Shown here: positions 1 to 11,759 of the stretch, piece by piece
Numbering within the stretch: position 1 is the first letter of the stretch
How the letters are laid out: every line of letters starts with the position of its first letter
From: Linyphia triangularis
Lineage: Eukaryota > Arthropoda > Arachnida > Araneae > Linyphiidae
NCBI GenBank assembly: GCA_963978545.1
Contig: OZ021725.1
Span: 87,590,305-87,654,304, forward strand
Direction of reading: 5' to 3'
DNA: 64,000 nucleotides
Position numbers and translations under genes: made by a program
Notes under the pieces: generated by a model
What the model was told of the DNA's origin: nothing
The model's database searches: none
What the model saw: the letters and a program-made list of their open reading frames with translations, nothing else

Positions 1-720
1 TACAACTTTTAACTACTCTATTATACTGGTCACTAAATTTTAAATTTGACTTGGAATAGTGTTATTGCCATTTTCATATTTTCATTCATTTGAAAAAAAT
101 GGCCTTTTGGCGATTATTCTTACATAGCTTTTAAAAACACACACACCAAAATGGCGATTTTGGGGAAATACTTTTAGATAATTTGTACGTTATTTTTTCT
201 TGTACGTAAAACAAAAACGTTGATGAGCGATATACAAAGGAAGAGAATTGTGTTACAAACATTCGTTTTTTGTTTTTTTACACCTTTATTGCATTTTTAC
301 GGGAATTTCGGAGATTGGGATGTTTATAATACTTTAAGAGGCAGGCATTATTACCAAAGCGATTTGAATCAAAATCATTAGAGTCGTTTTTTAGAAATTG
401 AAAAACATGATTTTTTCAATGGCAACTACCTTTTGCGCATGTGCAATATTGACGAAAACCTTATTGACAGATCCCATGGCTACCACTAACCAGTACACCA
501 AATTTGAATATTGTAGGTTAATTCGTTTGGGAGTCATGTTCAGCACGTACACACAGACACACATACATTTATTTTTTCTAGACCACTTTTTTGAAGTTAG
601 GATGTTCCAAAACGTGGAGAAATAAGGGACATTTTTTTTTTTTTTTACCGATAAACAATACTTTTTTTACCCTATGCTAATATATGGGTAATTGTGAGTT
701 AAAATATGAACAAATAAACA
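1..720 (+). repeat. Dispersed repeat family A, copy 1 (5' end at window edge)
   Basis: This stretch is homologous to 11041-11633 (reverse strand), 25927-26280 and 26441-27171. The shared core, around 395-625, contains ATGATTTTTTTCAATGGCA-like, ACCAAATTTGAA and TTTTTCTAGA words, then a GTGGAGAAAT block followed by an A- or T-run. The right end has TGGGTAATTG, matching the inverted end of copy 4. Short reading frames here are not conserved between copies, so the unit looks non-coding. The family is non-autonomous and I cannot assign a superfamily. Confidence 0.7.
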
Positions 721-1254
721 TCTGAGATAAGTACTCGCCTTAAATAAATGAATATATCTCGCGCACGTTTATAATAGGGGTATAAAATATATGCTTGCTG
801 TTAATATGCGTAAGTTTAGATTTATAGAGCTATTGTAATGTATATATCTCAATTAAATATCATACACATACTATTTGAGACAATGAGAACTGAGACTATT
901 AAAAATCGCTAACATATGAAAAGTACTTATATATGAAGTTAACTTCACTGGTGAAATCAGATTGTGAATCAAGTTTCAGACTAGGAAGAAAACATTATAA
1001 TCAAAGCTTGAATAACTGTCATGTAATTGTAGTTTGAAAAGCATTTTTCTCAAAAATGTAAACTATTTTTAATAATATAATTTTATTAAAAAAATTATTG
1101 AATTTTAAAAAATATTTTCAGGCATCATTTTCGCACATTTGTTGATTTCTAAAGGTTTCTGACTGTTAACTTTAGTTATAATCAATATAACAACTATCCC
1201 TTAAATTAGAAGGCCCAAGCACAGCAAGATGGTAATTACTGTTTTGAGAGTTCA

Positions 1255-1570
1255 TCAATATTAGATATTGTATTCTGTCGCCGAGAGATGCAAGGCTATT
1301 TAGGCTTCTTCAATGTACTTAAATTGAGATTTTATCTTTTCCATCAAGCTGCCGTCTACTGTATACTATCTAAACTTCTCAAAGGTACTAGCGTCATTTA
1401 CTTCATTTTTTAAATTTGTATTAAAGTGCAATTATAAATTAGCTATTCGTTAGAAAAGAACGCATTAGACTCTAAATTGATAAATCACTTATACATTTTA
1501 ATATTTGCATACAGAGAGAAAAAAAATCTCTACATAAAAAACAAAAACAAAAAAATACCTTCCAGAAGTA
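1255..1570. repeat. Old dispersed repeat family F, copy 1
   Basis: This is a diverged match to 30060-30330. Shared blocks occur in the same order: a TTTAGG...TTCAA segment, GCTGCCGTCTACTGT versus GCTGCCATCTATTGT, ACTTCTCAAAG versus ACTTTTCAAAA, and a later GTAAT-rich tail. Divergence is high, so the boundaries are approximate and the family is probably ancient. Confidence 0.4.
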
Positions 1571-2417
1571 ATATATAAGACTCACTTTATTCCTTCATAA
1601 GAAAAATTTAGTCTTTTATCAGTCTAGTAATATTATACTAATATAATTCTGATTTTATCTGTATTAAATTTATTTTTTCTTTGAACTGAATGGCGGAGTT
1701 TGGTTCTTGCACCTAATAAATCTAAAATATATAACCAACCCTTGAGTGGAAATCCTACTCGTATGGAAAAGATGAATACTGAACTAAATTCCTCAGCTCG
1801 ATTATTTTATTTTTGTTGCCAATTTCACGCCAAAGTAATTAAATTCAACACACATTTTACTCACATTAAATTCAATACACAACCGTAAAAGTGTAACACG
1901 ACAAAATAGCATCCTCGAGTGAAAATATTTTACAGGAAAAAATAATCCGATGTTAATAATACTGGAGAATTTCATTTGAGATTAATCGAGTTGCGCTACA
2001 AATCAAACTTGATAACTTCAATTTTGAGAACTTAATCGACAAAAATGCAAGTATGACCTGCTTTTCAGTGAATAACCGGTTGAGCGTCCTCGTTTTTAAT
2101 CAAGTTTTGCTTCAATTTATCATAAATAGATTAACAAAGTAATCGAAAACTAATTTTATTTAGATGAAAACAGTAGTTTTAACGCGTTTCTTCAACTGCA
2201 TGTAAAGTTTAAATGTACCTTGAGGTCAATAACTGTCGGGGTGTAAAATATTTCAATAAATGAGGTTTTTTTTTTTTAATATATATAAAATATTGCTAAT
2301 GATTCAAAATTATCTGAACAAGCACACATTTTAAAGATTACTTTATATAAGTGTGAACTACAGGACTAATTCTTAAAAAATATTTGTGAGTAGTTATGTA
2401 AAACTTTTTGATGGGTT

Positions 2418-2847
2418 CAGGGTGGCCACAAAATTCAGGAAAAAAAGTTCCCTGATAATTCCCTGACAGATTTCTAAAAAATTCCCTGATTTTAGGGCAA
2501 TTTTTTTTTTAAATTTCCCCAATTTCCTTAAGTTTTCCAGATGTCTAGACATCCTGATAAAATAGAACATGTATGCTAAAGAGATCATATGCACATTTTT
2601 TAAAAATAGTTTTGCTGGTAATGAAAGCTTAAATTATTTCGTAATATTAAACTTCTAATGGCTTACCACAAATCTCTGGGTAAATAGCGCCAAAATATAG
2701 ATGAACGTACCTTAAACGATACAAAATTTCCATGATTTTCATGAAATTTAAAAGAGTTCCCTGACATTTCCCTGATTTTTTCCAGAATCAGAAAGCTCCC
2801 TGACATTTCCCTGATTTCCAGGTTTTCCCGGTTCTGTGGCCACTCTG
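2418..2847. mobile_element. hAT-like MITE
   Basis: A 430-bp element with imperfect terminal inverted repeats: the left end starts CAGGGTGGCCACA and the right end, read in reverse, starts CAGAGTGGCCACA. The flanks carry a short direct repeat TGGGTT (2412-2417 and 2848-2853). CAGGGTGGCC-type ends are typical of hAT elements, although hAT normally makes an 8-bp duplication and only 6 bp match cleanly here. The interior is filled with repeated TTCCCTGA words in both halves. No coding capacity. Confidence 0.7.
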
Positions 2848-2994
2848 TGGGTTCAAGTCTGATGTTTTATGGGAGGACATTAATTTAGATTGTTTTAGTT
2901 CTTACGTAAAAGAGATGTATTTTAACTTTAAATTTCACTGCAATTACTAAGTTTAGCATAATGCAATTAAAAAGTTAATATGGTCAAACAGGTA

Positions 2995-4260
2995 CCGTAA
3001 AATGGGGTGAATAGGAACAGCGGGGTGAATCGGAACGAAACTTCATGAAATTATAAAGAAATTATTATTTTACACAAATAAAGCAGTTTTATTAATTATA
3101 TATTTTTTTTTATTTGACTAACATTTTTGGAATCTTGGAACATGTTTTGTGGGGTTTTCAACACTGTCCTTTTTTTATAAAAAAATTCTGAAACAGCGTC
3201 ATATAATCCAATGAGTTTTAACCTCTCCAAAACTTATCCCGCAATTAATAACATGTACCATCTATAGACTTAACTAATATATTTTTAGATAAGAATAAAC
3301 ATCCACAACTGCATGCCATACTTAATTTAACTTGGTTTTAAAAACTTTTTATTTTACGAATTTTTATGTTTTGTCTAGTCTCGATTTTGAGATTTGGGGG
3401 TGAATCGGAACACTTGAAAAGTGATATTAAAGGGCTGTTTTTGGTAAGATTATGTTCCACACAAGATTCAACGGCTGAAGAAGAGTCTAATTACTTTCTT
3501 CAAGACAGTAATCAAGATTACATGCTTGAATAAATGTCAGAAGAGAAGCCTAGTTTCCGCATGGCAGAAAACCCGATTGTTCCAGTGGTTTTTCTCTAAA
3601 TGACTATGTTATCTTTAATTTATATGGTGAAATGTATGAAGATTCTATGCAAGCAAAGTTTTACACCCACAAGATTATTGCTATATAAGTGAGTTTTACA
3701 AAAAGCGCCCATGAACGAAGAAATTTTCTGAGACAAATGAGGATGCTTTTCTCCTTTCTCAAGATATTTTAAGGAATTTGCAGTCATACACCACGCAAAC
3801 ATAAAGTATATTGAAAAATATTATTAATTTTAAAGACTATTTGGATGAGTTATAGGAGAAGAGTTGATACGCTTTCAAATATATGATTTGTTTTTACTAT
3901 AATTGACAAACACAAATTTTATCAGTCATATTTAATGATTTTTTTATAATAATTGTGTGTTCCTATTTACCACAATGCATTATTACTTGTTTTTTGTCAC
4001 CCTGTAAACATTTAAATAAGAGCAGACATAAATTGTAACGAGTGTTCCGATTCACCCCTTTCTGCGGAGTGAATCGGAACACCATGAAAAAATTCAAAAT
4101 AAATTAAAGTCCTAGTTTTTTTAAACATCTTTTGGGTTGATCCTCAAAGAAGAAGGTAAGACCCAAGTTTCAAAGTCAAAAATATGTTCCTTAACGTTCT
4201 TATTACAACCTATTTTTACTTTGAAAGTTGAAAAGTGTTCCGATTCACGCCATTTTACGG
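2995..4260. mobile_element. 1.27-kb TIR element with repeated GGGGTGAATCGGAACA motif
   Basis: The ends are inverted repeats (left CCGTAAAATGGGGTGAAT, right in reverse CCGTAAAATGGCGTGAAT) flanked by TA on both sides, consistent with a Tc1/mariner/pogo-type TA target. A 16-bp motif GGGGTGAATCGGAACA recurs at the left end, at 3022-3036, 3397-3412, 4043-4058 (inverted), 4067-4082, and at the right end (inverted). An acidic reading-frame scrap at 3462-3533 (+) ends in a stop and resembles the acidic tail of a pogo-type transposase only loosely. A 28-A run follows the element directly. Confidence 0.65.
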
Positions 4261-4766
4261 TAACCAAAAAAAAAAAAAAAAAAAAAAAAAAAATCGCCAA
4301 TTGGTTTAATTTGTTTCCTGTTCCAGAAATGACAAAATAATTTTTGCAGTGTATAGAGTGCTTCGCTTTGACGTCTTTCCCGCTCGAAAGAAATATAAGG
4401 TCATGTGTATACTTGCCTAGATTTTAATGGTATTTACGTATTATTCGATTCGACCATTGGCGAATTTTTTTGTGTTGATCAACTGTGTTATTCTTTAAAT
4501 TAAAATTATTATTTGAATACCAGTAAGTTTCAAATAAATTTTCAACAATACAGTGTGAATGAGAGACTTTTTTAACAGTTTTGACACAAACTCTCAAAAA
4601 TCAATTTATACGACAGAATTCCATAATGAATTTATGCATTCATCGGGCAATATTTTTTTATTTTCAACTAACATTTCATTCAGATTTACAAAAAAAAAAA
4701 AAAGTCGGCAACAGTAAAGGAATTCAACAATGGGCGAAGGTTTCGTAGCAACAAAAAGCTCATTAA

Positions 4767-6329
4767 CGGTCGCAGGGATGGCACGCAAATACCCACAAAA
4801 CAAACAAATCAAATCCTGATCACTTCAACAATTGATACAACCAATCCAACCAACTACACACAAGAAGGAGCTTACCTACAAACTCTAATTATCTTACAAA
4901 AACCTCGCCAAACGGTCGATGGGGATAATACGTAAGAACCCACAAAACATACAAATTACATCCTGATCACCTTCAACAATTGATAGAACCAATCCTTTCA
5001 TTCAAGAAGGAGCTTCACTACAAAATCTAATTATCTTACAAAAACCTCGCCAAACGGTCGATGGGGATAATACGTAAGAACCCACAAAACATACAAATCA
5101 CATTCTGATCACCTTCAACAATTGATAGAACCAATCCTTTCATTCAAGAAGGAGCTTCACTACAAAATCTAATTATCTTACAAAAACCTCGCCAAACGGT
5201 CGATGGGGATAATACGTAAGAACCCACAAAACATACAAATTACATCCTGATCACCTTCGACAATTGATAGAACCAATCCTTTCATTCAAGAAGGAGCTTC
5301 ACTACAAAATCTAATTATCTTACAAAAACCTCGCCAAACGGTCGATGGGGATAATACGTAAGAACCCACAAAACATACAAATTACATCCTGATCACCTTC
5401 AACAATTGATAGAACCAATCCTTTCATTCAAGAAGGAGCTTCACTACAAAATCTAATTATCTTACAAAAACCTCGCCAAACGGTCGATGGGGATAATACG
5501 TAAGAACCCACAAAACATACAAATTACATCCTGATCACCTTCAACAATTGATAGAACCAATCCTTTCATTCAAGAAGGAGCTTCACTACAAAATCTAATT
5601 ATCTTACAAAAACCTCGCCAAACGGTCGATGGGGATAATACGTAAGAACCCACAAAACATACAAATCACATCCTGATCACTTCAACAATTGATACAACAA
5701 ATCCAACCAACTACACACAAGAAGGAGCTTACCTACAAACTCTAATTATCTTACAAAAACCTCGCCAAACGGTCGATGGGGATAATACGTAAGAACGCAC
5801 AAAACATACAAATCACATCCTGATTACCTTCGACAATTGATAGAACCAATCCTTTCATTCAAGAAGGAGCTTCACTACAAAATCTAATTATCTTACAAAA
5901 ACCTCGCCAAACGGTCGATGGGGATAATACGTAAGAACCCACAAAACATACAAATTACATCCTGATCACCTTCAACAATTGATAGAACCAATCCTTTCAT
6001 TCAAGAAGGAGCTTCACTACAAAATCTAATTATCTTACAAAAACCTCGCCAAACGGTCGATGGGGATAATACGTAAGAACCCACAAAACATACAAATCAC
6101 ATCCTGATCACTTCAACAATTGATACAACAAATCCAACCAACTACACACAAGAAGGAGCTTACCTACAAACTCTAATTATCTTACAAAAACCTCGCCAAA
6201 CGGTCGATGGGGATAATACGTAAGAACGCACAAAACATACAAATCACATCCTGATTACCTTCGACAATTGATAGAACCAATCCTCTCATTCAAGAAGGAG
6301 CTTCACTACAAACTCGAATTATCTCACGA
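4767..6329. repeat. Minisatellite, 142/147-bp units, about 11 copies
   Basis: Unit boundaries marked by CGGTCGATGGGGATAATA fall at 4913, 5055, 5197, 5339, 5481, 5623, 5770, 5912, 6054 and 6201, with a divergent first unit at 4767 and a partial last one. Spacing is 142 bp for the common type A. It is 147 bp for type B, which carries CCAACCAACTACACACAAG where type A has CCTTTCATTCAAG. The order is B A A A A A B A' A B A', so a B-A'(-A) block of about 431 bp has itself been repeated at the distal end. No reading frame runs through it. Confidence 0.95.
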
Positions 6330-6660
6330 TTAACTTCTAGCCTCCTCCTTTTAACTCTGATGAATCGGACACACCATTAACATTGTCACCCCTTATTAAG
6401 TGAGCAGCTCCCGGTTCCAATCTATCAGGGGACAGGTAGACCTAACGCCGTGATGAATGTACCATGCAGCCCGGATTCCATAAATCACAAGAAACGTCAC
6501 GTAGTTGTAATAGCAATTGTTGCGCAAGTTGATGGGATGGCGTCCCTTAGATATGGCTCGGTGCACCAAACTGATTTGGGTGGGTAGATTGTTTATCCTA
6601 TTATAAACAACCACTGTATAAAACATACCAGGTTGGATACTTCTTTCGTTGGTTTGTACA
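6330..6660. other. Unique, less AT-rich segment adjoining the minisatellite
   Basis: This piece has visibly higher GC than its surroundings and no internal repeat. A 76-codon reverse reading frame exists (6396-6626) but resembles no family I know and has no other coding support. It may be the non-repetitive end of a larger element that contains the minisatellite; Helitrons often carry such arrays, but I see no CTRR-plus-hairpin end that would prove it. Confidence 0.3.
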
Positions 6661-7161
6661 AAGAGGAAGTGATATCTTAACTGACGTCAGAGCTTAAAAA
6701 ACCTAAAATCGAAGGGTTTTTTAAAAACAAAAAAATTATAATTTATCTGATACAGCCTTAGAAAATGCATCTTTTAATATCACTGAATTTAGGTTTATGG
6801 TATTTGATTAAGAAAATTTTCCTGACGAATGATTGTTATTTTGCAAGAATAAATCAGATAGTTAAAAAAAAAAAAAAAAAAAAAAATGTAAATTTAGAGC
6901 CTTTGAAGTTGTGATGGAAGTATAAAGTGCAAAGTTGGAACTGAGACAATACTTTCTAAAAAAAATCTTTTAAATTTCTTGAAAGATATAACATATAATT
7001 AATGGACATATAAGTAGTTTTTTAAATAAATAAAAATGTATTGTAAACATATTTGAATATAACTCATATAGTTTTTTATTACTCTTCCTGACATATTTTA
7101 CACCAACAAAAACTTAACCAAGTTAAACTGTCTTTAAAGATGTTCGTAATGCTGTCTTAAC

Positions 7162-7508
7162 CATCGATATAGATAAACAACTGGATAGACTGCTTAATGC
7201 TGGGGAAATGAAGCCGTTGCCAGATCGTTGGGTGGACAAAAAAAATACGGATTGTCGAGGATTGAAAATAAAATCTTGGGTTATACACAGCAGAAATGTC
7301 AATACTAGACCTTAATTAGTAATAATGTGCAAAAAAATATCTACTCACAATTCTCAACACTTTACAAGGTTTCTCGCATTCCCATCCAAATATAAAAGTG
7401 AACTGTGATTGGTTAATCATCCACCCATCATCATCATCAACCACCGGTGCGTTTTCCCCCTTGCATTGCCATAGGAGCAGTCTATCCAGTTGTTTATCTA
7501 TATCGATG
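7162..7508 (+). mobile_element. P-like MITE, copy 1
   Basis: A 347-bp element with terminal inverted repeats of about 32 bp beginning CATCGATATAGATAAACAAC and extending through TGGATAGACTGC at both ends. The flanks are GTCTTAAC (7154-7161) and GTCTAAAC (7509-7516), an 8-bp target duplication with one mismatch. CA...TG ends, ~31-bp TIRs and 8-bp duplications are the hallmarks of the P-element superfamily, though hAT elements also give 8 bp. It carries no transposase sequence. A second copy in reverse orientation lies at 55243-55578. Confidence 0.75.
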
Positions 7509-8031
7509 GTCTAAACTTGCATCCGTGTACTATTGTGTTTCTATGCAGAGTGTTTTTAAAATTTCTGGTAAAAATGTAAAGGAAGGTAGAGGGGGCCGAA
7601 ATAAGCAGATTTTGTCATGGAAACTGTAAGACCAAGAGATGCATTCAGTTGTTAACGGACATGTTTAGATCGTAGCTGAAACCGGTTTTCTCCGTCACCT
7701 CACCCCATCACTCTGAAAAAGGTGAACGCACCATCTGTCAGTTAACCACTACCCTTGCCACGTCTTTTGCCCGCACACCTCCGCATGGCTCATAACTATC
7801 TTTTTCTTACTACTTAAGATGCACCATTTTAATCACACACTTTTCGTTACTAAATGTGTTCGTTTTAATTCCCTCTACCTGCCTTTAAATTTTTTTCCAG
7901 ATATTTTAGAACCACCCTGTATATAACTAATACAGGGTTAATCGAAAATGTTAAATTGGGCTTTAATATTTTTTTCATATCGGGCTTAGATGACCATTGT
8001 AAATTTCAAAAGAATACAGCAGAATGATTAA
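7509..8031. other. Intergenic stretch between two transposons
   Basis: Nothing coding is supported here. The 7660-7800 part is noticeably less AT-rich. An ACCCTGTATA word with a nearby inverted TACAGGGT (7912-7938) resembles the end motif of an arthropod TIR transposon, but no partner end was found. Confidence 0.3.
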
Positions 8032-9495
8032 GGGGACATGGGACACTTTTGCCAAAAATCTTTCGTTTTGGTAAGGCGTCTTCTCACTTTAGGCACCTCG
8101 AAAATAGGCTATTTTCGCGATTTTTTTTCGAGGATTTTTGCAAACAATTATGGGATAAAATGGATCCTATATAATAAACACATCTTTCAAGTACAAGACA
8201 TTTTTATTTTTTTGAACAATTATTATAATAAAACAGTAGCGTCGAAAAACCCGTGTAGAAATGTAATGTTCGTGGCTTGTTGATGAAATTTCGGAAACTA
8301 TCCGGCCGATTGTCATGAAATTTGAATGACATATTCTTCATAGTTATGGCTATAGCGCATATCATCAGATTTTTGATATTCGCGAAAATAACACAATGGC
8401 GCACGTTTTTCGAAAAAGTAAAAAAAAAAAAAAAAAAAGCGTTTTTTTGCAGTTTTTTGTAAAAAAAAAAAAAATACTTCAAATCAAAATTTCAAAAATC
8501 TGATGATATGCGCTATAGCCATAACTATGAAGAATATGTCATTCAAATTTCATGACAATCGGCCGGATAGTTTCCGAAATTTCATCAACAAGCCACGAAC
8601 ATTACATTTCTACACGGGTTTTTCGATGCTACTGTTTTATTATAATAATTGTTCAAAAAAATATTTTTTTTTTCTTGTACTTCAAAGATGTGTTTATTAT
8701 ATAGGATCCATTTTATCCCATAATTGTTTGCAAAAATCCTCGAAAAAAAATCGCGAAAATAGCCTATTTTCGAGGTGCCTAAAGTGAGAAGACGCCTTAA
8801 ATAAAATTCGGCTCAAACATAGAAGATATGACTTATTATACAACAACAAAATTTGAATAGATAATATAAAATAGATAGTAAATTATTGAGAAAAATGCGT
8901 TAAAATAACACGAAATTATAACTCTTATCAAAATGCTCCTCTCGACACAATACTTTAACGAACATGAAAGAAAAATTTTAAGTTGTTTATCAATATATCA
9001 TAAAGATTTTCATCCATGCTTTTATCTTTAGGTGCTATAGTTGAACAGAAATAAAATTTTAAACTTGGCGCTAGTGAATTTTCATTAAAAAATGCACATA
9101 TTTCAGCATTCCAACATGAAAAAAAAAATTTAAAAAAAAAACTAAATTGTGTGACATAAAAAAAGCATGTGTGTTTATAATATGTTAAGCAAGTTTCTTT
9201 ATAATACATTAAAAACTATTTCTTCAAAAAATTAGATGGATTAATCAAAAAATGAATCGCAAGCAGCTTTTTGAATATACGTAAAATTAGAAAAAGCAAA
9301 GCTGAGAAAAAGGCATTTATAATTTTTACCAACAAGTGTGCAATACTTTAAAATAAAGATTTTACCACTTAAAATCAACGAATTTCAAAAATTCAAACAC
9401 GAAATTAAAGCTGGTGACGACCGCAATTTTTATAAAACGAAAACAAAAAACGTAATTTTTAGAAATATTTTGTAGTTTCAGTATCTCATGTCCCC
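8032..9495. mobile_element. TTAA-flanked TIR element (piggyBac- or Kolobok-like, non-autonomous)
   Basis: TTAA lies on both sides (8028-8031 and 9496-9499). The terminal repeats are GGGGACATGGGACAC on the left and GGGGACATGAGATAC on the right in reverse, 13 of 15 identical. TTAA duplications are diagnostic of the piggyBac and Kolobok superfamilies. The left half is a long inverted repeat (listed separately); the right 700 bp is AT-rich filler with no transposase reading frame. Confidence 0.65.
8073..8798. repeat. Inverted repeat with ~300-bp arms and ~118-bp spacer
   Basis: The left arm (8073-8375) reads AAGGCGTCTTCTCACTTTAG through to ATCATCAGATTTTT. The right arm (8494-8798) is its near-identical reverse complement, so the same peptide-like frames appear on both strands and are artefacts of the palindrome. 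The spacer has A-rich runs. A transcript through this region would fold into a very long hairpin. Confidence 0.9.
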
Positions 9496-9789
9496 TTAAT
9501 AAATTGTTATTTGATAAAAAAAAAAATGCGTGAAATCAATTTAAAAATTGTATAGCACGTCTAGACAAAATCGTCTTTTAAAAATACAAAAAATTACGAA
9601 CAAGTACAAGCTCAAGAACCATCTAAGTAGCCTCACTTTAACTCCCTTTTGTAATTCCCCAACCCAAATTCAGCGGTTTCATTCAAAACAATGTTCACTT
9701 ATACAATTTATAATGTGGTCTGACATATTGCAACATTTGTCAATCACTCTATTGTAAAAGGAATTTCTTCTGCCTTCTAAATTATACTG

Positions 9790-9967
9790 GTTGGTTGTAT
9801 TCAGATTATCTGGCACCGTCAGCAACACGAGGGCTATAATGCGCCGAAACATTCGTCATTAGACAAGCCAACATACATTTACAAACACCCATGCCCAACA
9901 CGGGACTCGAACCCGTAACCTCGCGGTCTAGAAGCTAGCACGCTAACCACTGTATCGTTTGGTCGGC
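9790..9967 (-). mobile_element. tRNA-derived SINE family 1, copy a
   Basis: On the minus strand a tRNA-like head carries a box A-like TGGTTAGCGTG and a perfect box B (GGTTCGAGTCC), then a ~100-bp unrelated body ending in an AACCAAC tail. It is flanked by a perfect 12-bp target duplication TAAATTATACTG (9778-9789 and 9968-9979). The head does not fold as a functional tRNA, so this is a retroposon and not a tRNA gene. Confidence 0.88.
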
Positions 9968-10143
9968 TAAATTATACTGAGATTCATACAACACATATGC
10001 ATAACTTCTTATTCTGGCATTTCTAGTGTACTTTAAGCCTTTAAAATAACCCTGTTTGACTAATTTAAATATCTAAATCAAACCCAAGTAGAATTTTTCC
10101 CCTCAAATGCAATATAAATACTTGTATTTCCCGATCTAGTTCC

Positions 10144-10320
10144 TGCCGACCAAACGGTATAGTGGTTAGCGTGCTAGCTTCTAGACCGAGAGGTTGCGGG
10201 TTCGAGTCCCGTGTTAGGCATGGGTGTTTGTAAATGTATGTTGGCTTGTCTAATGACGAAGTTTCGGTGCATTATAGCCTTCGTGTTGCTGACGGCGCCA
10301 GATAATCTGAAAACAACCAA
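10144..10320 (+). mobile_element. tRNA-derived SINE family 1, copy b
   Basis: A full-length forward copy. Box A-like TGGTTAGCGTG is at 10163-10173 and box B GGTTCGAGTCC at 10199-10209. The body contains GCTGACGGCGCCAGATAATC, and the element ends AACAACCAA. It sits between perfect 14-bp duplications CCCGATCTAGTTCC (10130-10143 and 10321-10334), which define its ends and imply LINE-assisted insertion. Confidence 0.9.
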
Positions 10321-11040
10321 CCCGATCTAGTTCCACATTCCAAACTTGAGTTACCCTGTATAATTTTTTTGTTGCCCTACGCTGAACTTTTTCTTATAAG
10401 TCAATATCCTTTCTGAGATGAGGTAATCACAATTGCACAGAAAATGATCTCAACATCTCCCACGATCGTTTAAAGTAAGGAAATGGGTCGATCAAAGAAG
10501 AAAAGTGTTTGACTTACTTACGAAAAGTTAATTAAATATTTATTTTATTTGGGAACTCGTTCTTATATTATGCTCAGCATATGTAAAAATGTATAAGTTT
10601 ATATTAAAATATGATTCTATTAATCTTCAGGATATAAATATGTACGTCTTATTTGATATATTTTGCTTGGAGTGAGTCCTATAGGCATTGGATAGGTAAG
10701 TATTTTTTTTTTTAACCATTTAGTAAGTTTATTTTTGAAGGCATATTTTAACAGCTTGAGTGAACACACATTCAGTCACACACATTTATGTTATACTTGG
10801 ATCCGAATCAAAACAACTTTAGACTACTTATATCCATTAAAGGTTAATTGCCTTCTAAAACTTAGTTTATAATATCACACGTTAAATAAGGTTAAAATGT
10901 TGGTGGGTGTCACTATTACTAATTCGACTATTATAGGTCATTTTTAACAAGTCTAACTAAAGTATTTTTACTTTAAATTACCGTATGAAAATATTAGATT
11001 ATATATAAAAAGTAAAATAAAAAATCGATTTTTTTTTTCT

Positions 11041-11633
11041 TTCTTTTTCTTTTCATTTTTCACTTTTTGGAATATCCCGAGTTCAAAAAAGTGACCGAGA
11101 AAAAATGTCTGTCTGTTTGTGTGATGTGTGTCTGTGGTCAGCAAATCTTCCGAACGGATTGATCTCCGATGTTCAAATTTGTGTAAGAGTTAGTGGTGGC
11201 CATTTGACCTGTTATTAAGGCTTTCGTCAAAATTGCGCATGAGCATAAGGTAACTCATTGAAAAATTCATGTTTTGTAGCAGTTTCTATAAAATTACTAT
11301 CACAATTTTGATTCTCCGAAATTTTCGTAAAAATGCGAAGGTGTAAAAAGGTGAAAAACAAATGTCTTTAACGCAGCGGCGAGTTATCCTCCCTTGAGCA
11401 TCGCCCATTAATGACTGAGTCGCCTCCGTTTCACTTACAAGTAAGGATTATGTAATATAAACCGAAAAACACATAGGCAATTTCACCGTTGAATAGTTAT
11501 CACCAGACATGTCGCCAACCTGGAAATTGTTTTTAAATTTTGAAAGAGATAATTTGCACCAATCCATTACAAATATAAATGCAGTGACCAGCATTAAGTG
11601 CAAATGAAAGTCGTGCGATGTTCCACATTCCCA
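11041..11633 (-). repeat. Dispersed repeat family A, copy 2
   Basis: A reverse-complement copy of family A. Read on the minus strand it begins near GGAACATCGCACGACTTTC, matching the 5' flank of copies 3 and 4, and ends in the ATTCCAAAAAGTG block before a T-rich stretch. It is diverged from the others, which suggests an old family. Confidence 0.65.
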
Positions 11634-11759
11634 GTTATATCGTCACTATTTAACACTTAAACCACAATTATAGCAAATCCTAGCAATATCTAGACACTAA
11701 CATATATAGTTAGTTATTCTATAGCAGCAAACTATACCGTTAATCCACCGGACGATAAA

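Noticed and set aside
8204..8787. Two 92-94-codon frames on opposite strands with identical stretches
   Set aside because: They share sequence only because the region is an inverted repeat; not evidence of a conserved protein.
10144..10220. Possible functional tRNA gene
   Set aside because: Box B is perfect but the anticodon stem and acceptor stem do not pair, and the head is fused to a SINE body with target duplications.
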